Assembly (NCBI GenBank): GCA_026398815.1
Contig: JAPLSA010000017.1
Span: 682,001 to 746,000 of the forward strand
Origin: Gammaproteobacteria bacterium
GTDB lineage: Bacteria > Pseudomonadota > Gammaproteobacteria > Nevskiales > Nevskiaceae
Direction: 5' to 3'
Length of the DNA: 64,000 nucleotides
Shown here: positions 19,089 through 27,599 of the stretch, piece after piece
Position numbering within the stretch: position 1 is the first letter of the stretch
Layout of the letters: each line of letters begins with the position of its first letter
Notes under the pieces: model-generated
Seen by the model: only the letters and a program-made list of their open reading frames with translations
Databases searched by the model: none
Told to the model about the DNA's origin: nothing
Made by a program: the position numbers and the translations under genes

Positions 19089-20093
19089 ATGCGCGACCAC
19101 GACCCCGCCCTGCCGCCGCACCGCAGCGGGCGGGGTTTCCACAATCCGCCGGGCTCGCCGCGGGCACGCGGCAGCACGGCCGACTGGCTGCGTTTCCTGC
19201 GCGATGTCAGCTTCGGCCCGCGCGCGCTGCGCCAGCCGGCGCTGCCCGCCGGCCATGTGCTCGACGCGGAACAGGCCTGCGCGCAGCTGGCTGCGCAGCA
19301 CGGCCGCGACAGCTTGACCTGGCTCGGCCATGCCTGCTTCCTGATCCGCATCGATGGCCGCGCGGTGCTGACCGATCCCTACCTCAGCCCGTATGCCGGG
19401 CCGCTGCCGGGCCTCGGACCGAAGCGCTTCGCCGGCACCGGTCTGCCGATCGACCGGCTGCCGAAGCTCGACGCCATCCTGCTGTCGCACAACCACTACG
19501 ACCATCTCGATGCGGTGGCGCTGCGGCAGCTCGCCGCCGATCACCGCGACACCACATTCGTGGTGCCGCTGGGGCTGGTGCCGATCATCCGCCGGCTCGG
19601 CTTCCGCAACGTCCACGAGCTGGACTGGGGCCAGACGCATGCGGGTAACGGCCTGACCGTCACGGCGCTGCCGGCGGTGCATTTCTCGTCGCGCACGCCG
19701 TTCGATCGCAACCGCACGCTGTGGTGCGGCTTCGGCCTGCGCAGCGCCCACCATCACCTCTACTTTGCCGGCGATACCGGCTGGGGCCCGGTGTTCGAGC
19801 ACGTCGGCCAGCGCTTCGGTCCGTTCGATGTCGGTCTGGTGCCGATCGGCGCCTACCAGCCGCGCGCGCTGATGCAGGCCGTGCACGCCGATCCCGAGGA
19901 AGCCGTGCGCATCGGCCGCGCGATGCAGGCGCAGCGTCTGGTGGCGATGCACTGGGGCACCATCGCGCTGACCACCGAGCCGGCCTTCGAACCGCCGGGC
20001 CGCTTCCTGCAGGCCGCGCAGGCCAGCGGCTATGGCGACGACGATCGCTGGGTGATGCGGATCGGCGAAACCCGGGCGCTGGACCGGCGCTAG
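19089..20093 (+). CDS. Metallo-beta-lactamase-fold hydrolase (NAPE-PLD-like)
   Basis: A zinc hydrolase of 334 aa in the MBL-fold subgroup related to N-acylphosphatidylethanolamine phospholipase D and RomA-like proteins. Metal ligands lie in LSHNHYDHLD (about residues 138-147), HFSSRTPFDRNRTLWCGFG, FAGDTGWGP (Asp) and AMHWGTIALTTEP (His). There is no signal peptide. It starts 32 nt after the OYE stop and may be the third gene of that transcript. Its TAG stop lies inside the CTAG that opens the 170-bp dispersed element (20090-20259). Confidence 0.9.
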   Translation: MRDHDPALPPHRSGRGFHNPPGSPRARGSTADWLRFLRDVSFGPRALRQPALPAGHVLDAEQACAQLAAQHGRDSLTWLGHACFLIRIDGRAVLTDPYLSPYAGPLPGLGPKRFAGTGLPIDRLPKLDAILLSHNHYDHLDAVALRQLAADHRDTTFVVPLGLVPIIRRLGFRNVHELDWGQTHAGNGLTVTALPAVHFSSRTPFDRNRTLWCGFGLRSAHHHLYFAGDTGWGPVFEHVGQRFGPFDVGLVPIGAYQPRALMQAVHADPEEAVRIGRAMQAQRLVAMHWGTIALTTEPAFEPPGRFLQAAQASGYGDDDRWVMRIGETRALDRR

Positions 20094-20259
20094 CGCAGCG
20101 CACACAACAAAGCGCGAGCGATGTGGCGATGGATCGTGGTGCGAATCAAGGCGCGATGAGGAGCCATCGTTGTTCTATGGCGACGATTCGCAACGCCGCG
20201 CCGCGCCGCGCCGCGAGACACGGCACAGCACTCACGGTTTGCTGTGTGCGCTGCGCTAG
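20090..20259 (+). repeat. Dispersed hairpin element, copy 1 (MITE/REP-like, 170 bp)
   Basis: Perfect 17-bp terminal inverted repeats (left CTAGCGCAGCGCACACA) bound a 170-bp element without a coding frame. The interior holds a second inverted pair, TGCGAATC/GATTCGCA, and a small GCCAT/ATGGC hairpin. A second copy, inverted, lies at 51587-51751 and is about 90% identical by eye; a core of about 80 bp differs at one base. The left CTAG supplies the TAG stop of the MBL gene. The right CTAG supplies, on the other strand, the TAG stop of the thioesterase gene. Confidence 0.9.
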
Positions 20260-20675
20260 ACCAGCACCATCTGCGTGCAGCGGAACGATGCGATCAGCTT
20301 GCCGGCATCGTTGAACACTTCCGAATCCCAGACCTGCGTCGTGCGGCCCCGGTGCTTCGAGGTCGTCGTGCAGTGGACGTGGCCCGCCAGCGCCGTACCG
20401 AAGAAGTTGGTCTTCAGCTCGATCGTCGTGAAGCCTTTCGCCCCTTTCGGCAGGTGCGCCACCGTCGCGTAGCCGGCGCAGGTATCGGCCAGGGCCACGA
20501 TGCTGGCAGCGTGCAGGAAGCCGTTCGGCGCGTGGTGCCGGCGCTCGATCTTCATCCGGCCAGTCAGCCGGCCCTCGCCGATCTCGAGGATTTCCAGACC
20601 CAGCAGGTCCGGCAAGGTGCCGGCCTGCAGCTTCATGAATGATTCGGGGGTGATCTCGGGGCGCAGTTCGCTCAT
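20256..20675 (-). CDS. PaaI-family hotdog thioesterase
   Basis: A hotdog-fold acyl-CoA thioesterase of 139 aa, close to the PaaI/YdiI group. The long helix segment HHAPNGFLHAASIVALADT carries the conserved Asn-Gly and the position of the catalytic acid. FTTIELKTNFFGTALAGHVH and the HRGRTTQVWDSEVF strands complete the fold. The ATG at 20675 (MSELRPE) fits the family length. The upstream extension to 20924 has no family character. Its stop is the terminal CTAG of the dispersed element. The 308-bp gap 20676-20983 to the divergent alcohol dehydrogenase holds promoter space and a 15-bp tandem repeat (20874-20903). Confidence 0.88.
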   Translation of the reverse strand: MSELRPEITPESFMKLQAGTLPDLLGLEILEIGEGRLTGRMKIERRHHAPNGFLHAASIVALADTCAGYATVAHLPKGAKGFTTIELKTNFFGTALAGHVHCTTTSKHRGRTTQVWDSEVFNDAGKLIASFRCTQMVLV

Positions 20676-20873
20676 CTCGGCACTCGGGTCGTGAAGGTGT
20701 CCGGCAGGGCACGCTGCCCGCCGCGCCACATCTTGCCCCAGGCCTGCTGCCACTGCGGCGGTGTCCGCCAGCGCCGGATGGCGCGTCGGGAAAAGCACCG
20801 GGAACTGTTCCCGCGTTCGCCGACCAGACCGGCAATGCCGCCGGCAAGTATTTGATAAGTCTGGCGAGTGACA

Positions 20874-20903
20874 GTCCTGATGGGCGCTGTCCTGATTGAC
20901 GCT
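20874..20903. repeat. Tandem 15-bp direct repeat upstream of alcohol dehydrogenase
   Basis: GTCCTGATGGGCGCT (20874-20888) is directly followed by GTCCTGATTGACGCT (20889-20903), 13 of 15 bases identical. It is 80-110 bp before the dehydrogenase ATG and could be an activator site. I see nothing else definite in the 308-bp gap. Confidence 0.4.
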
Positions 20904-20983
20904 GCATCCGGCTGCCGCCTTCACTGCCCCGTCGCCGCAGCGGGGCGACGCGCAGCACCACCGGAACCATCAGGAGCATCACC

Positions 20984-22033
20984 ATGCGTGCACTGGCATT
21001 TCTCGGCGCCGGCAAGGTCGGCATCATCGACAAGCCCATCCCCGAACCCGGCTTCGGCGACGCCGTGATCCGCACCACGGCCTCGCTGATCTGCACCTCC
21101 GATGTCCACACGGTGGCCGGCACCATCGCCATTCCCGAAGGCCGCGTGCTCGGCCACGAAAGCGTCGGCGTGGTCCACGCCGTCGGCGCCGGCGTCACCG
21201 GTTTCCGCCCGGGCGATCGGGTCGCGGTCAACGCGGTGACGCCGTGCGGGCACTGCAATCCCTGCCAGCGCGGTCACGCCTCGCAGTGCGGCGGCATGCT
21301 CGGCGGCTACAAGTTCACCGCACAGAAGGACGGCAATCTCGCCGAGTACTTCCACGTCAACGACGCCGATTTCAATCTCGTCTCGATCCCCGACGACCTG
21401 AGCGACGAACAGGCGCTGTACGCGACCGACATGCTGTCCACCGGCTTCATCGGCGTCGAACAGGCCGACATCCCGCTCGGCGGCTCGGTGGCGATCTTCG
21501 CCCAGGGACCGGTCGGCCTGTCGGCGACCATCGGCGCCAAGCTGCGCGGCGCCGGCCTGATCATCGCCATCGAATCACGGCCGGAACGCGCGGCACTGGC
21601 GCGCAGCTACGGCGCCGACGTGGTGCTCGATCCGCGCCGTGACGACCTGGTCGCAGAAATCATCGCCCTGACCGGCGACGGCGTCGACGCCGCCATCGAT
21701 GCGCTCGGCAGCCAGCAGACCTTCGAAGCCTGCGTGAAGGCAACCCGCCCGGGCGGCGTGATCTCCAACATCGGCTATCACGGCGATGGTTACTCGAGTC
21801 TGAGCATCCCGCTGCCGGAGTTCGGCCTCGGCATGGGCAACAAGACCATCCGCACCGCGCTGTGCGCGGGCGGCCGGGAGCGCATGGAGCGGCTGTTCAA
21901 GCTGATCGGCGGCGGCCGCTTCGATCCGACTCGGATGACCACCCACCGCTTCCGCTTCGACGATGTCGTCGAAGGCTTCCAGATGATGCGAGACAAGCGC
22001 GACAACATCATCAAGCCGCTGGTCACCTACTGA
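20984..22033 (+). CDS. Zinc-dependent secondary alcohol dehydrogenase
   Basis: Medium-chain dehydrogenase of 349 aa, similar in layout to the NADP-dependent isopropanol dehydrogenases. Catalytic zinc ligands are Cys in ICTSDVHT (about residue 38), the GHE motif in RVLGHESVGVV, and Asp in ATDMLSTGF, which replaces the Cys or His of other subgroups and is typical of the isopropanol-type enzymes. The nucleotide site is AQGPVGLSATIGAKLRGAG. A PCGHCNPCQRGHASQC segment retains structural-zinc-like cysteines. AGGAG lies 9 nt before the ATG. Its physiological substrate is not evident. Confidence 0.9.
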   Translation: MRALAFLGAGKVGIIDKPIPEPGFGDAVIRTTASLICTSDVHTVAGTIAIPEGRVLGHESVGVVHAVGAGVTGFRPGDRVAVNAVTPCGHCNPCQRGHASQCGGMLGGYKFTAQKDGNLAEYFHVNDADFNLVSIPDDLSDEQALYATDMLSTGFIGVEQADIPLGGSVAIFAQGPVGLSATIGAKLRGAGLIIAIESRPERAALARSYGADVVLDPRRDDLVAEIIALTGDGVDAAIDALGSQQTFEACVKATRPGGVISNIGYHGDGYSSLSIPLPEFGLGMGNKTIRTALCAGGRERMERLFKLIGGGRFDPTRMTTHRFRFDDVVEGFQMMRDKRDNIIKPLVTY

Positions 22034-22121
22034 GCACGGCCGGCTGGCGGGATGCGGCAGGCGCAGACCTGCGACGACCGCTCGGGTGCGCCGGCGCGCA
22101 GCCGGCCGCTACACTCGGCGC

Positions 22122-23378
22122 ATGCCCGTCAGCGCCGATCACCCGATGGCCGGATTCTCGGGGGTCATCGACCCTCTGGCTTGGATCGACGCCGTCGCCA
22201 CCCAGTTGTCGGACACCCTGCTGGCGCTGTCGAACCAGAACTCCGGCAGCTTCCATCCGGATGGCGTCGACGCCACGGCCGCGCAGATGCTGGCACTGCT
22301 GGCGCCGCTGGAAGCGCAGGTCGAGCGGATCGCGCTGCCGGCCTTCACCAGCACCGACGATCGCGGCGCGCGCGTGCAGCGGCCGATCGGCCAGGCGCTG
22401 CGGCTGCGCAAGCGGCCGGAAGCGCCGCTGCAGGTGTTTCTCGGCGGCCATCTCGACACCGTGTTCGGCCCCGCTCATCCGTTCCAGACGGCGCGCTGGC
22501 TTGATGCCGATCACCTCAACGGCCCCGGCGTCGCCGATCTGAAAGGCGGCCTGCTGGTGATGGCGCTGGTGCTCGGCGCGCTGGAGCGCAGCCCGCATCG
22601 CGAGCGGATCGGCTGGGAAGTGCTGCTCAATCCGGACGAGGAAATCGGCAGCACCGGCTCGGCGCCGCTGCTGGTCGAAGCCGCTGGTCGCAACCATTTC
22701 GGTCTGATCTTCGAGCCGGCCTACCCGGACGGCGGCCTCGCTTCGGCGCGCAAGGGCAGCGGCAATTTCGATCTGGTGATCGAAGGCCGCGCCGCCCACG
22801 CCGGCCGCAATCCGGAGGACGGCCGCAATGCCATCGCGCTGGCAGCGGAACTGGCGCTGGCGCTGCACGGGCTGAACGGCCAGCGCGACGGGCTGACGGT
22901 CAACCTCGGCTACTGCCACGGCGGCGGCGCGCTGAACATCGTCCCGGATCGGGCGGTGCTGAAGTTCAACGTGCGCTGCGCCGATGCCGGCGACGCCTGC
23001 TGGCTCGAGGAGCAGCTGGACCTGCTGCTGACCCGCGCCAACGACCGCGACGGCGTCCGGGTGCAGCGCTTCGGCGGCTTCACGCGGCCGCCGAAGCCGC
23101 TCAGCGCCGGCATCGCCCAGCTGCAGGCCCTGCTCACCGACTGCGGCCGCGAACAGGGCCTGGCGCTGCAGTTCCGCCCGACCGGCGGCTGCTGCGATGG
23201 CAACAATCTTGCGGCGGCCGGCCTGGCCAATCTCGACAATCTCGGCGTGGTCGGCGGCGACATCCACTCCGATCGCGAATGGATGCGCTGGTCCAGCGTC
23301 GCCGAACGGGCCCGGCTCAGCGCCCGGCTGCTGCTGTCGCTGGCCAGCGGCAGCCGCAGCTGGAATACCGCGCGGTGA
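22122..23378 (+). CDS. M20-family metallo-hydrolase
   Basis: A di-zinc amidohydrolase or peptidase of the ArgE/DapE/CPG2 family (418 aa). All metal ligands are present: His and Asp in GGHLDTVFG, bridging Asp in GVADLKGG, the Glu pair in NPDEEIGS, Glu in IFEPAYPDGG, and the late His in VGGDIHSDREW. The dimerisation domain carries GRAAHAGRNPEDGRNA. The start at 22122 follows a possible promoter end; Met 22146 is an alternative. It lies 100 nt upstream of astA on the same strand. Association with arginine catabolism is therefore likely, perhaps on an N-succinyl or N-acyl amino acid. Confidence 0.85.
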   Translation: MPVSADHPMAGFSGVIDPLAWIDAVATQLSDTLLALSNQNSGSFHPDGVDATAAQMLALLAPLEAQVERIALPAFTSTDDRGARVQRPIGQALRLRKRPEAPLQVFLGGHLDTVFGPAHPFQTARWLDADHLNGPGVADLKGGLLVMALVLGALERSPHRERIGWEVLLNPDEEIGSTGSAPLLVEAAGRNHFGLIFEPAYPDGGLASARKGSGNFDLVIEGRAAHAGRNPEDGRNAIALAAELALALHGLNGQRDGLTVNLGYCHGGGALNIVPDRAVLKFNVRCADAGDACWLEEQLDLLLTRANDRDGVRVQRFGGFTRPPKPLSAGIAQLQALLTDCGREQGLALQFRPTGGCCDGNNLAAAGLANLDNLGVVGGDIHSDREWMRWSSVAERARLSARLLLSLASGSRSWNTAR

Positions 23379-23478
23379 CGCCGGCGCGGCCGTTCGGGTC
23401 ATCATCGCGGCCGCTGCAACCGTGGTCGCAGCTGCAGCCCGGGCCGTTCCCGTTGTTCCACCGTCGCCAGCCGCTGCC

Positions 23479-24492
23479 ATGAAGATCATCCGCCCGATCC
23501 GCCACGACGACCTGCCCGCGCTGCTCGACATGGCGCGCAACGCCGGCGCCGGCTTCACCTCGCTGCCGCCGGTGCCGGAATTCCTGGCCGCCAAGATCGC
23601 GCTCAGCGAGGCCTCGTTCGCGGCCGATGTCCATACGCCCGGCCACCAGCGCTACCTGTTCGTGATGGAGGAAACCGAGACCGGCGACATCGGCGCCGCC
23701 TGCGCGATCGAGGCCGCCTGCGGGCTGGACGAGGCGTTCTACAACTACCGGGTCGGTCTCGCCGTGCACGCCTCGCGCGAGCTGGGCATCTACAACAGCG
23801 TGCCGACGCTGTACCTGTCGAACGACCTGACCGGCAGCAGCGTGCTGTGCTCGCTGTACCTGCGGCCGGATTTCCGTGGTCTCGGCGCCGGCAAGCTGCT
23901 GTCGAAGTGCCGGTTCCTGTTCATGGCCCACCACCCGCAGCGCTTCGCGAAGAAAGTGATCGCCGAGATGCGCGGCGTGTCCGACGAGCAGGGCCGCTCG
24001 CCGTTCTGGGAAGGGCTGGGCCGGCATTTCTTCACTGTCGACTACGCGCATGCCGAGCACATCGTCGGCACCGGCAACAAGGCCTTCATCGCCGAGCTGA
24101 TGCCGCCGCATCCGATCTACACGGTGCTGCTGCCTGAGGCCGCGCGCGCCGTGATGGGCCAGGTGCATCCGGAAACCGCGCCGGCGCTGCACCTTCTGGA
24201 ACAGGAAGGTTTCCGCTACCAGGGCTACATCGACATCTTCGATGGCGGCCCGAGTGTCGAGGCGCCGCTGGAAGATATCCGCAGCATCCGCCGCGCTCAG
24301 GTGCTGACCGTGTTCGTCGGCAAGCCGGCCGCCGGTGCGCCCTGCCTGATCGCCAACACCGAGCTGGCGAACTTCCGCTGCGCCTACGCCGAGTACGCGA
24401 TCAAGAACGGCCACATCACGCTGCCGGCCGAGCTGGCGGCGGCGCTGGAAGTGGACGGCGGCGACGAGGTGCGGGTCAGCCTGATCAGCTGA
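23479..24492 (+). CDS. astA: Arginine N-succinyltransferase
   Basis: First enzyme of the AST pathway (337 aa), transferring succinyl from succinyl-CoA to arginine. It has the GNAT-like AstA/AruF fold. Diagnostic segments are MKIIRPIRHDDLPALLDMA, GAGFTSLPP, STLYLRPDFRGLGAGKLLSK-like LCSLYLRPDFRGLGAG, and MRGVSDEQGRSPFWEGLGRHFF. The length matches single-subunit AstA. No convincing ribosome site precedes the ATG. The other AST genes of the window (astD, astB) are 8.4 kb downstream on the same strand, beyond the iron cluster. Confidence 0.95.
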   Translation: MKIIRPIRHDDLPALLDMARNAGAGFTSLPPVPEFLAAKIALSEASFAADVHTPGHQRYLFVMEETETGDIGAACAIEAACGLDEAFYNYRVGLAVHASRELGIYNSVPTLYLSNDLTGSSVLCSLYLRPDFRGLGAGKLLSKCRFLFMAHHPQRFAKKVIAEMRGVSDEQGRSPFWEGLGRHFFTVDYAHAEHIVGTGNKAFIAELMPPHPIYTVLLPEAARAVMGQVHPETAPALHLLEQEGFRYQGYIDIFDGGPSVEAPLEDIRSIRRAQVLTVFVGKPAAGAPCLIANTELANFRCAYAEYAIKNGHITLPAELAAALEVDGGDEVRVSLIS

Positions 24493-24512
24493 AGGCGCTG
24501 CACCGGCGGCGT

Positions 24513-25523
24513 TCAGTCACTGTCGCCGTCGTCGCCGAGCTGCCGCCAGGCGGCGCTGCGAACCACCGCCGGCCCGGCACCGCGCAGCTGCCAGCGCGCG
24601 GCCAGCCCCAGCCGGTCGGCCAACGGCAGGCCCACCACGGGGCCGAGCACGGTCAGCGCCGTTGCCCAGCCATCCGCTTCGCGGCACAGCGGGTGGATCA
24701 CGGTGACCGCCGCCGGCGCCTCGGCCAGCGGCGCGCCGCTGCGCGGGTCCAGCGTATGGGCGTAGCGGCGGCCCGCGTGCTCGACATGCCGCACGGCATC
24801 GCCGGACGTGGCGATGCTCAGGCCATCGAGCGCCACTCGCGCCGGGCACGGCGCCAGGCCCTCCGGCAGCTCGGCGTCGACCCACCACGGCAGGCCGTCA
24901 GGCTTCACGCCCTGCCCGCGCAGTTCGCCGCCGATCTCGACCAGGTGATGCGCGAAGCCGGCCCGTTCCAGCCAGACGGCCAGCCGGTCGACCGCGTGGC
25001 CCTTGGCGATCGCCGAAAAATCCAGCTGCACGCCGCCCGGCTGCAGCAGGCCATCGCCATCCCGCTGCAACTGCTGCCAGCCGACCCGCCGGCGCGCGGC
25101 CGCGAGATCGGCCGCGGGCGGCGGCAGCGGCTGCGGGCCAGGCGGTCCGAAGCCCCAGAGATCGACCAGCGGGCCGGCGGTCGGGTCCAGCGCGCCGTCG
25201 CTGAGCCGGGCGATGTCCAGCGCCGCCTCCAGCACGGCGCTGAAATCCGCCGGCAGGCGCAGGCGGCTGCCGGCCGCCGCACGGTTGTAGCGGCACAGTG
25301 CCGATTCCGGCGCCCAGTGGCTGAGCTGGGCGACGAGATCGGCCAGCACGGCGTCGATGCCGGCGCGAATCGCTTCGACCGCGACCGGCGCCCGCGCCAC
25401 GAAGCGCACCGACCAGCCGGTGCCCATGGTCTGGCCGTCAAGCCGCCAGATCCGGCCGGCGAGGTCCGGGCCGGCGTCGGTGGCGGCGCTGAACCGCGTC
25501 GGGATGAGGACTTCCGGCGCCAT
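24513..25523 (-). CDS. apbE: FAD:protein FMN transferase (ApbE)
   Basis: Uses FAD to attach FMN covalently to Thr/Ser of target proteins (336 aa). Family marks are TMGTGWSVRFV (about 32-42), the LDFSAIAKGHAVDRL motif (about 165-180), EIGGELRGQG, and ATSGDAVRHVEHAGRRYAHTLDPRSG for metal and FAD binding. I see no convincing signal peptide or lipobox, unlike many ApbE proteins, so the site of action is uncertain. It is the last gene of the iron-uptake cluster, 3 nt after the DUF4198 gene. No canonical flavinylation motif (D/S-x-x-T/S-G-A-T/S) is seen in the neighbours. Confidence 0.9.
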   Translation of the reverse strand: MAPEVLIPTRFSAATDAGPDLAGRIWRLDGQTMGTGWSVRFVARAPVAVEAIRAGIDAVLADLVAQLSHWAPESALCRYNRAAAGSRLRLPADFSAVLEAALDIARLSDGALDPTAGPLVDLWGFGPPGPQPLPPPAADLAAARRRVGWQQLQRDGDGLLQPGGVQLDFSAIAKGHAVDRLAVWLERAGFAHHLVEIGGELRGQGVKPDGLPWWVDAELPEGLAPCPARVALDGLSIATSGDAVRHVEHAGRRYAHTLDPRSGAPLAEAPAAVTVIHPLCREADGWATALTVLGPVVGLPLADRLGLAARWQLRGAGPAVVRSAAWRQLGDDGDSD

Positions 25524-25526
25524 GCC

Positions 25527-26330
25527 TCAGGGCGACAGCACTTCGACCGTCGCCGTGTAGCTTGCCCGCCGCTCCTTGGCCTGCGGCACGCTGGCCTTGG
25601 CGTCCTGCACGCTGGCGCTGATCCAGTGCAGGCCCGGTTCGCTCCAGCGCAGGCTGAGCACGCCGTCGCCATCGGTCTTCAGGTGCTGCTCGCCGATGGC
25701 ATTGCGGTAGCGGGTGCCGTCGCGGATCACCTCGACCTCCAGCCCCGCCGCCGGCTTGCCGTCGAGCAGGAAACGGAAGCGGGCGTCTTCGCCGACGAAC
25801 AGGTCGGCGATGCCGGACAGCGGCACCAGTTCGAGACCCCGGCCGGTCGGCTTCAGCGCGCCGTCGTTCGGCTTGCCGGCGGTGGCGAAGGTATCGAGCC
25901 GGCCCTGCGATTCGCTGACCTTCAGGCCCTTGGCCTTGGCCGGCACTTCGGTGGCGAACGTGGCCGCGGTGCCGCGCCAGCGCTTCGGCTTGCCGTCTTC
26001 TTCCCAGCTCGCCATCAGGCCGTCGTTGAGCACCGAGATGCGGTAGGTGCCGGGCTGCTTGAGCTGCAGGTCGAAAGTCGAGCGCAGCTTGCCGGTCGAG
26101 GCGTTTTCCGGCGCCACGGTGCTGCCGTCGGGCGCGACGATCACCAGGTTGTCGAGGCGCATGGCGTTGTGGTCGCGGACGAAAGGCTCGGTGGAAACGC
26201 CGGCGTCGACGGTGATCCACTGGTCGACATCGAGCACGGTCTTCGACGGTGCCAGCCAGCCCTTGTGGGCGCTGGCGGCGAGCGGCAGCAGCGCGGCCGC
26301 GAGCAGCAGGATGCAGGGGGTACGGTTCAT
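25527..26330 (-). CDS. DUF4198 periplasmic protein of iron-uptake locus
   Basis: An exported protein of 267 aa with a clear signal peptide (MNRTPCILLLAAALLPLAASA, cut before HKGWLAP). A mature N-terminal His is characteristic of DUF4198/NikK-like metal-associated proteins. The rest is beta-rich, with a carboxypeptidase-regulatory-like region near LDGKPAAGLEVEVIRDG. The role is unknown, but the family commonly sits next to TonB-dependent receptors, PepSY and DUF2271 genes, as here. It lies 9 nt after DUF2271. Confidence 0.87.
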   Translation of the reverse strand: MNRTPCILLLAAALLPLAASAHKGWLAPSKTVLDVDQWITVDAGVSTEPFVRDHNAMRLDNLVIVAPDGSTVAPENASTGKLRSTFDLQLKQPGTYRISVLNDGLMASWEEDGKPKRWRGTAATFATEVPAKAKGLKVSESQGRLDTFATAGKPNDGALKPTGRGLELVPLSGIADLFVGEDARFRFLLDGKPAAGLEVEVIRDGTRYRNAIGEQHLKTDGDGVLSLRWSEPGLHWISASVQDAKASVPQAKERRASYTATVEVLSP

Positions 26331-26339
26331 GGCGGGGCC

Positions 26340-26894
26340 TCAGGGTTTGACGGCGACGCGGATCGCGCCCAGTTCGGTCTTGCCGCTGGCGTCCAGCGTG
26401 GTGGCCGACTTGGCCGGCCAGTCGAAAGCCAGGTCGACCAGCTCACGGCCGCCGTCCTCGCGCGCTGCCTCGACCACCAGCTTGTAGCGGCCCGGTGGCA
26501 GCGCCGCGAGCGGGCTCTTGTCGCCAAAGCTCTGCTCGTGGGTGCCGACCGGCTTGGTGGCGCTGCTCAGGCCATCGGCCGGCATCGCGATGTCGCGGCC
26601 GCCGCGCCGCCACCACTGGCGCAGGTCGGGCAGCCACTTGGTGCCGGACTGCGGCTTGCCATCGGCGCCGACCGCCGGCGGACCGCCGCCCGGGCCGCTG
26701 CGCTTGACCTGGTACCAGACGCTGAGCTGCGCGGCGACCGAGCGGTCCTCGCGCTCGACCCAGACGGCGACGTAGGGGCGGTGGTATTCGGCGACGTCGA
26801 GCTGCGGAACCTGCACGCTGACATCGAGCTGGGCCGCCTGCGCGGGGAGCGCGCCGAGCGCGGCGAGCAGGGGAAGGAGGTGATGCCTTTTCAT
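26340..26894 (-). CDS. DUF2271 periplasmic protein
   Basis: An exported 184-aa protein with signal peptide MKRHHLLPLLAALGALPAQA. The mature part is DUF2271-like, with VPQLDVAEYHRPYVAVWVE near its start, KWLPDLRQWWRRGG in the middle and LPPGRYKLVVEAARE later. It is a recurrent partner of PepSY membrane proteins and ApbE in siderophore loci, and its biochemical role is not established. It lies 27 nt after the PepSY gene. The C-terminal DASGKTELGA is near but does not match the usual flavinylation motif. Confidence 0.87.
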   Translation of the reverse strand: MKRHHLLPLLAALGALPAQAAQLDVSVQVPQLDVAEYHRPYVAVWVEREDRSVAAQLSVWYQVKRSGPGGGPPAVGADGKPQSGTKWLPDLRQWWRRGGRDIAMPADGLSSATKPVGTHEQSFGDKSPLAALPPGRYKLVVEAAREDGGRELVDLAFDWPAKSATTLDASGKTELGAIRVAVKP

Positions 26895-26921
26895 CGATGG
26901 GGTCCGAAGGAAACCAGCAGG

Positions 26922-27599
26922 TCAGTGAATGAACAGCAGGGCGACGACGACCGGCACCAGCAGGCCGAAGCCGACCAGCGGCCAGGTCAGCCGACGCCCC
27001 TTGGAATGCAGGTGCAGCAGCCACAGGCCGGTCAGCGAGAACAGCAGGCAGGCGACCGCGAAGACATCGAGAAACAGGCTCCAGGCCGTGCCGGCGTGGC
27101 GGCCCTTGTGCAGGTCGTTCAGGTAGCTGACGAGGCCGCGATCGGTGGTTTCGCGCTCGACCTTGCCGGTCGCCAGATCGACGTTGATCCAGGCGTCGCC
27201 GCCCGGTCGCGGCAGCGACACATAGGCTTCGTCGTCCGACCATTCCACCGGCTGCCCGGCCACGCGGACCTGCACGGCCTCGGCCAGCCAGGCGGCGGCC
27301 TGGTCCGGCATCGCCACGCCGGTGCTGCCGTCGGCGGCTCGCCGCGCAGCGGCCTGCAAGGACACAAGCGCTGCCGCCGGCATCTGCGCCCGGCTGCGGA
27401 CGACGACCGGCGTGGTCGGGATGTCCGCCGCATGGTTCAGCGTGATGCCGGTGACCGAGAACAGCACCATGCCGATCAGGCTCACCGCCGCCGAGATCCA
27501 GTGCCAGGTGTGCAGCTGCTTGAGCCACCAGGCGCGGCGTTTCTGCCTGGCGCGCGCCGGGTCTGCAGCCGGTGCCGGGGCCGACACGGTGGCGCTCAC
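26922..27599 (-). CDS. PepSY-associated membrane protein
   Basis: An inner-membrane protein of 225 aa. TM helix 1 (about 33-55) follows the motif WWLKQLHTWHWISA. It is followed by a periplasmic PepSY-like domain (about 60-165) and two further helices (about 172-195 and 205-224) at the C-terminus. The paired His of the LHTWHW and NDLHKGRHAG segments are conserved in this family and could bind heme. Such proteins are thought to pass electrons for siderophore-iron reduction. Its start overlaps the exbD stop by 4 nt (ATGA), so the two are translated together. Confidence 0.88.
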   Translation of the reverse strand: MSATVSAPAPAADPARARQKRRAWWLKQLHTWHWISAAVSLIGMVLFSVTGITLNHAADIPTTPVVVRSRAQMPAAALVSLQAAARRAADGSTGVAMPDQAAAWLAEAVQVRVAGQPVEWSDDEAYVSLPRPGGDAWINVDLATGKVERETTDRGLVSYLNDLHKGRHAGTAWSLFLDVFAVACLLFSLTGLWLLHLHSKGRRLTWPLVGFGLLVPVVVALLFIH

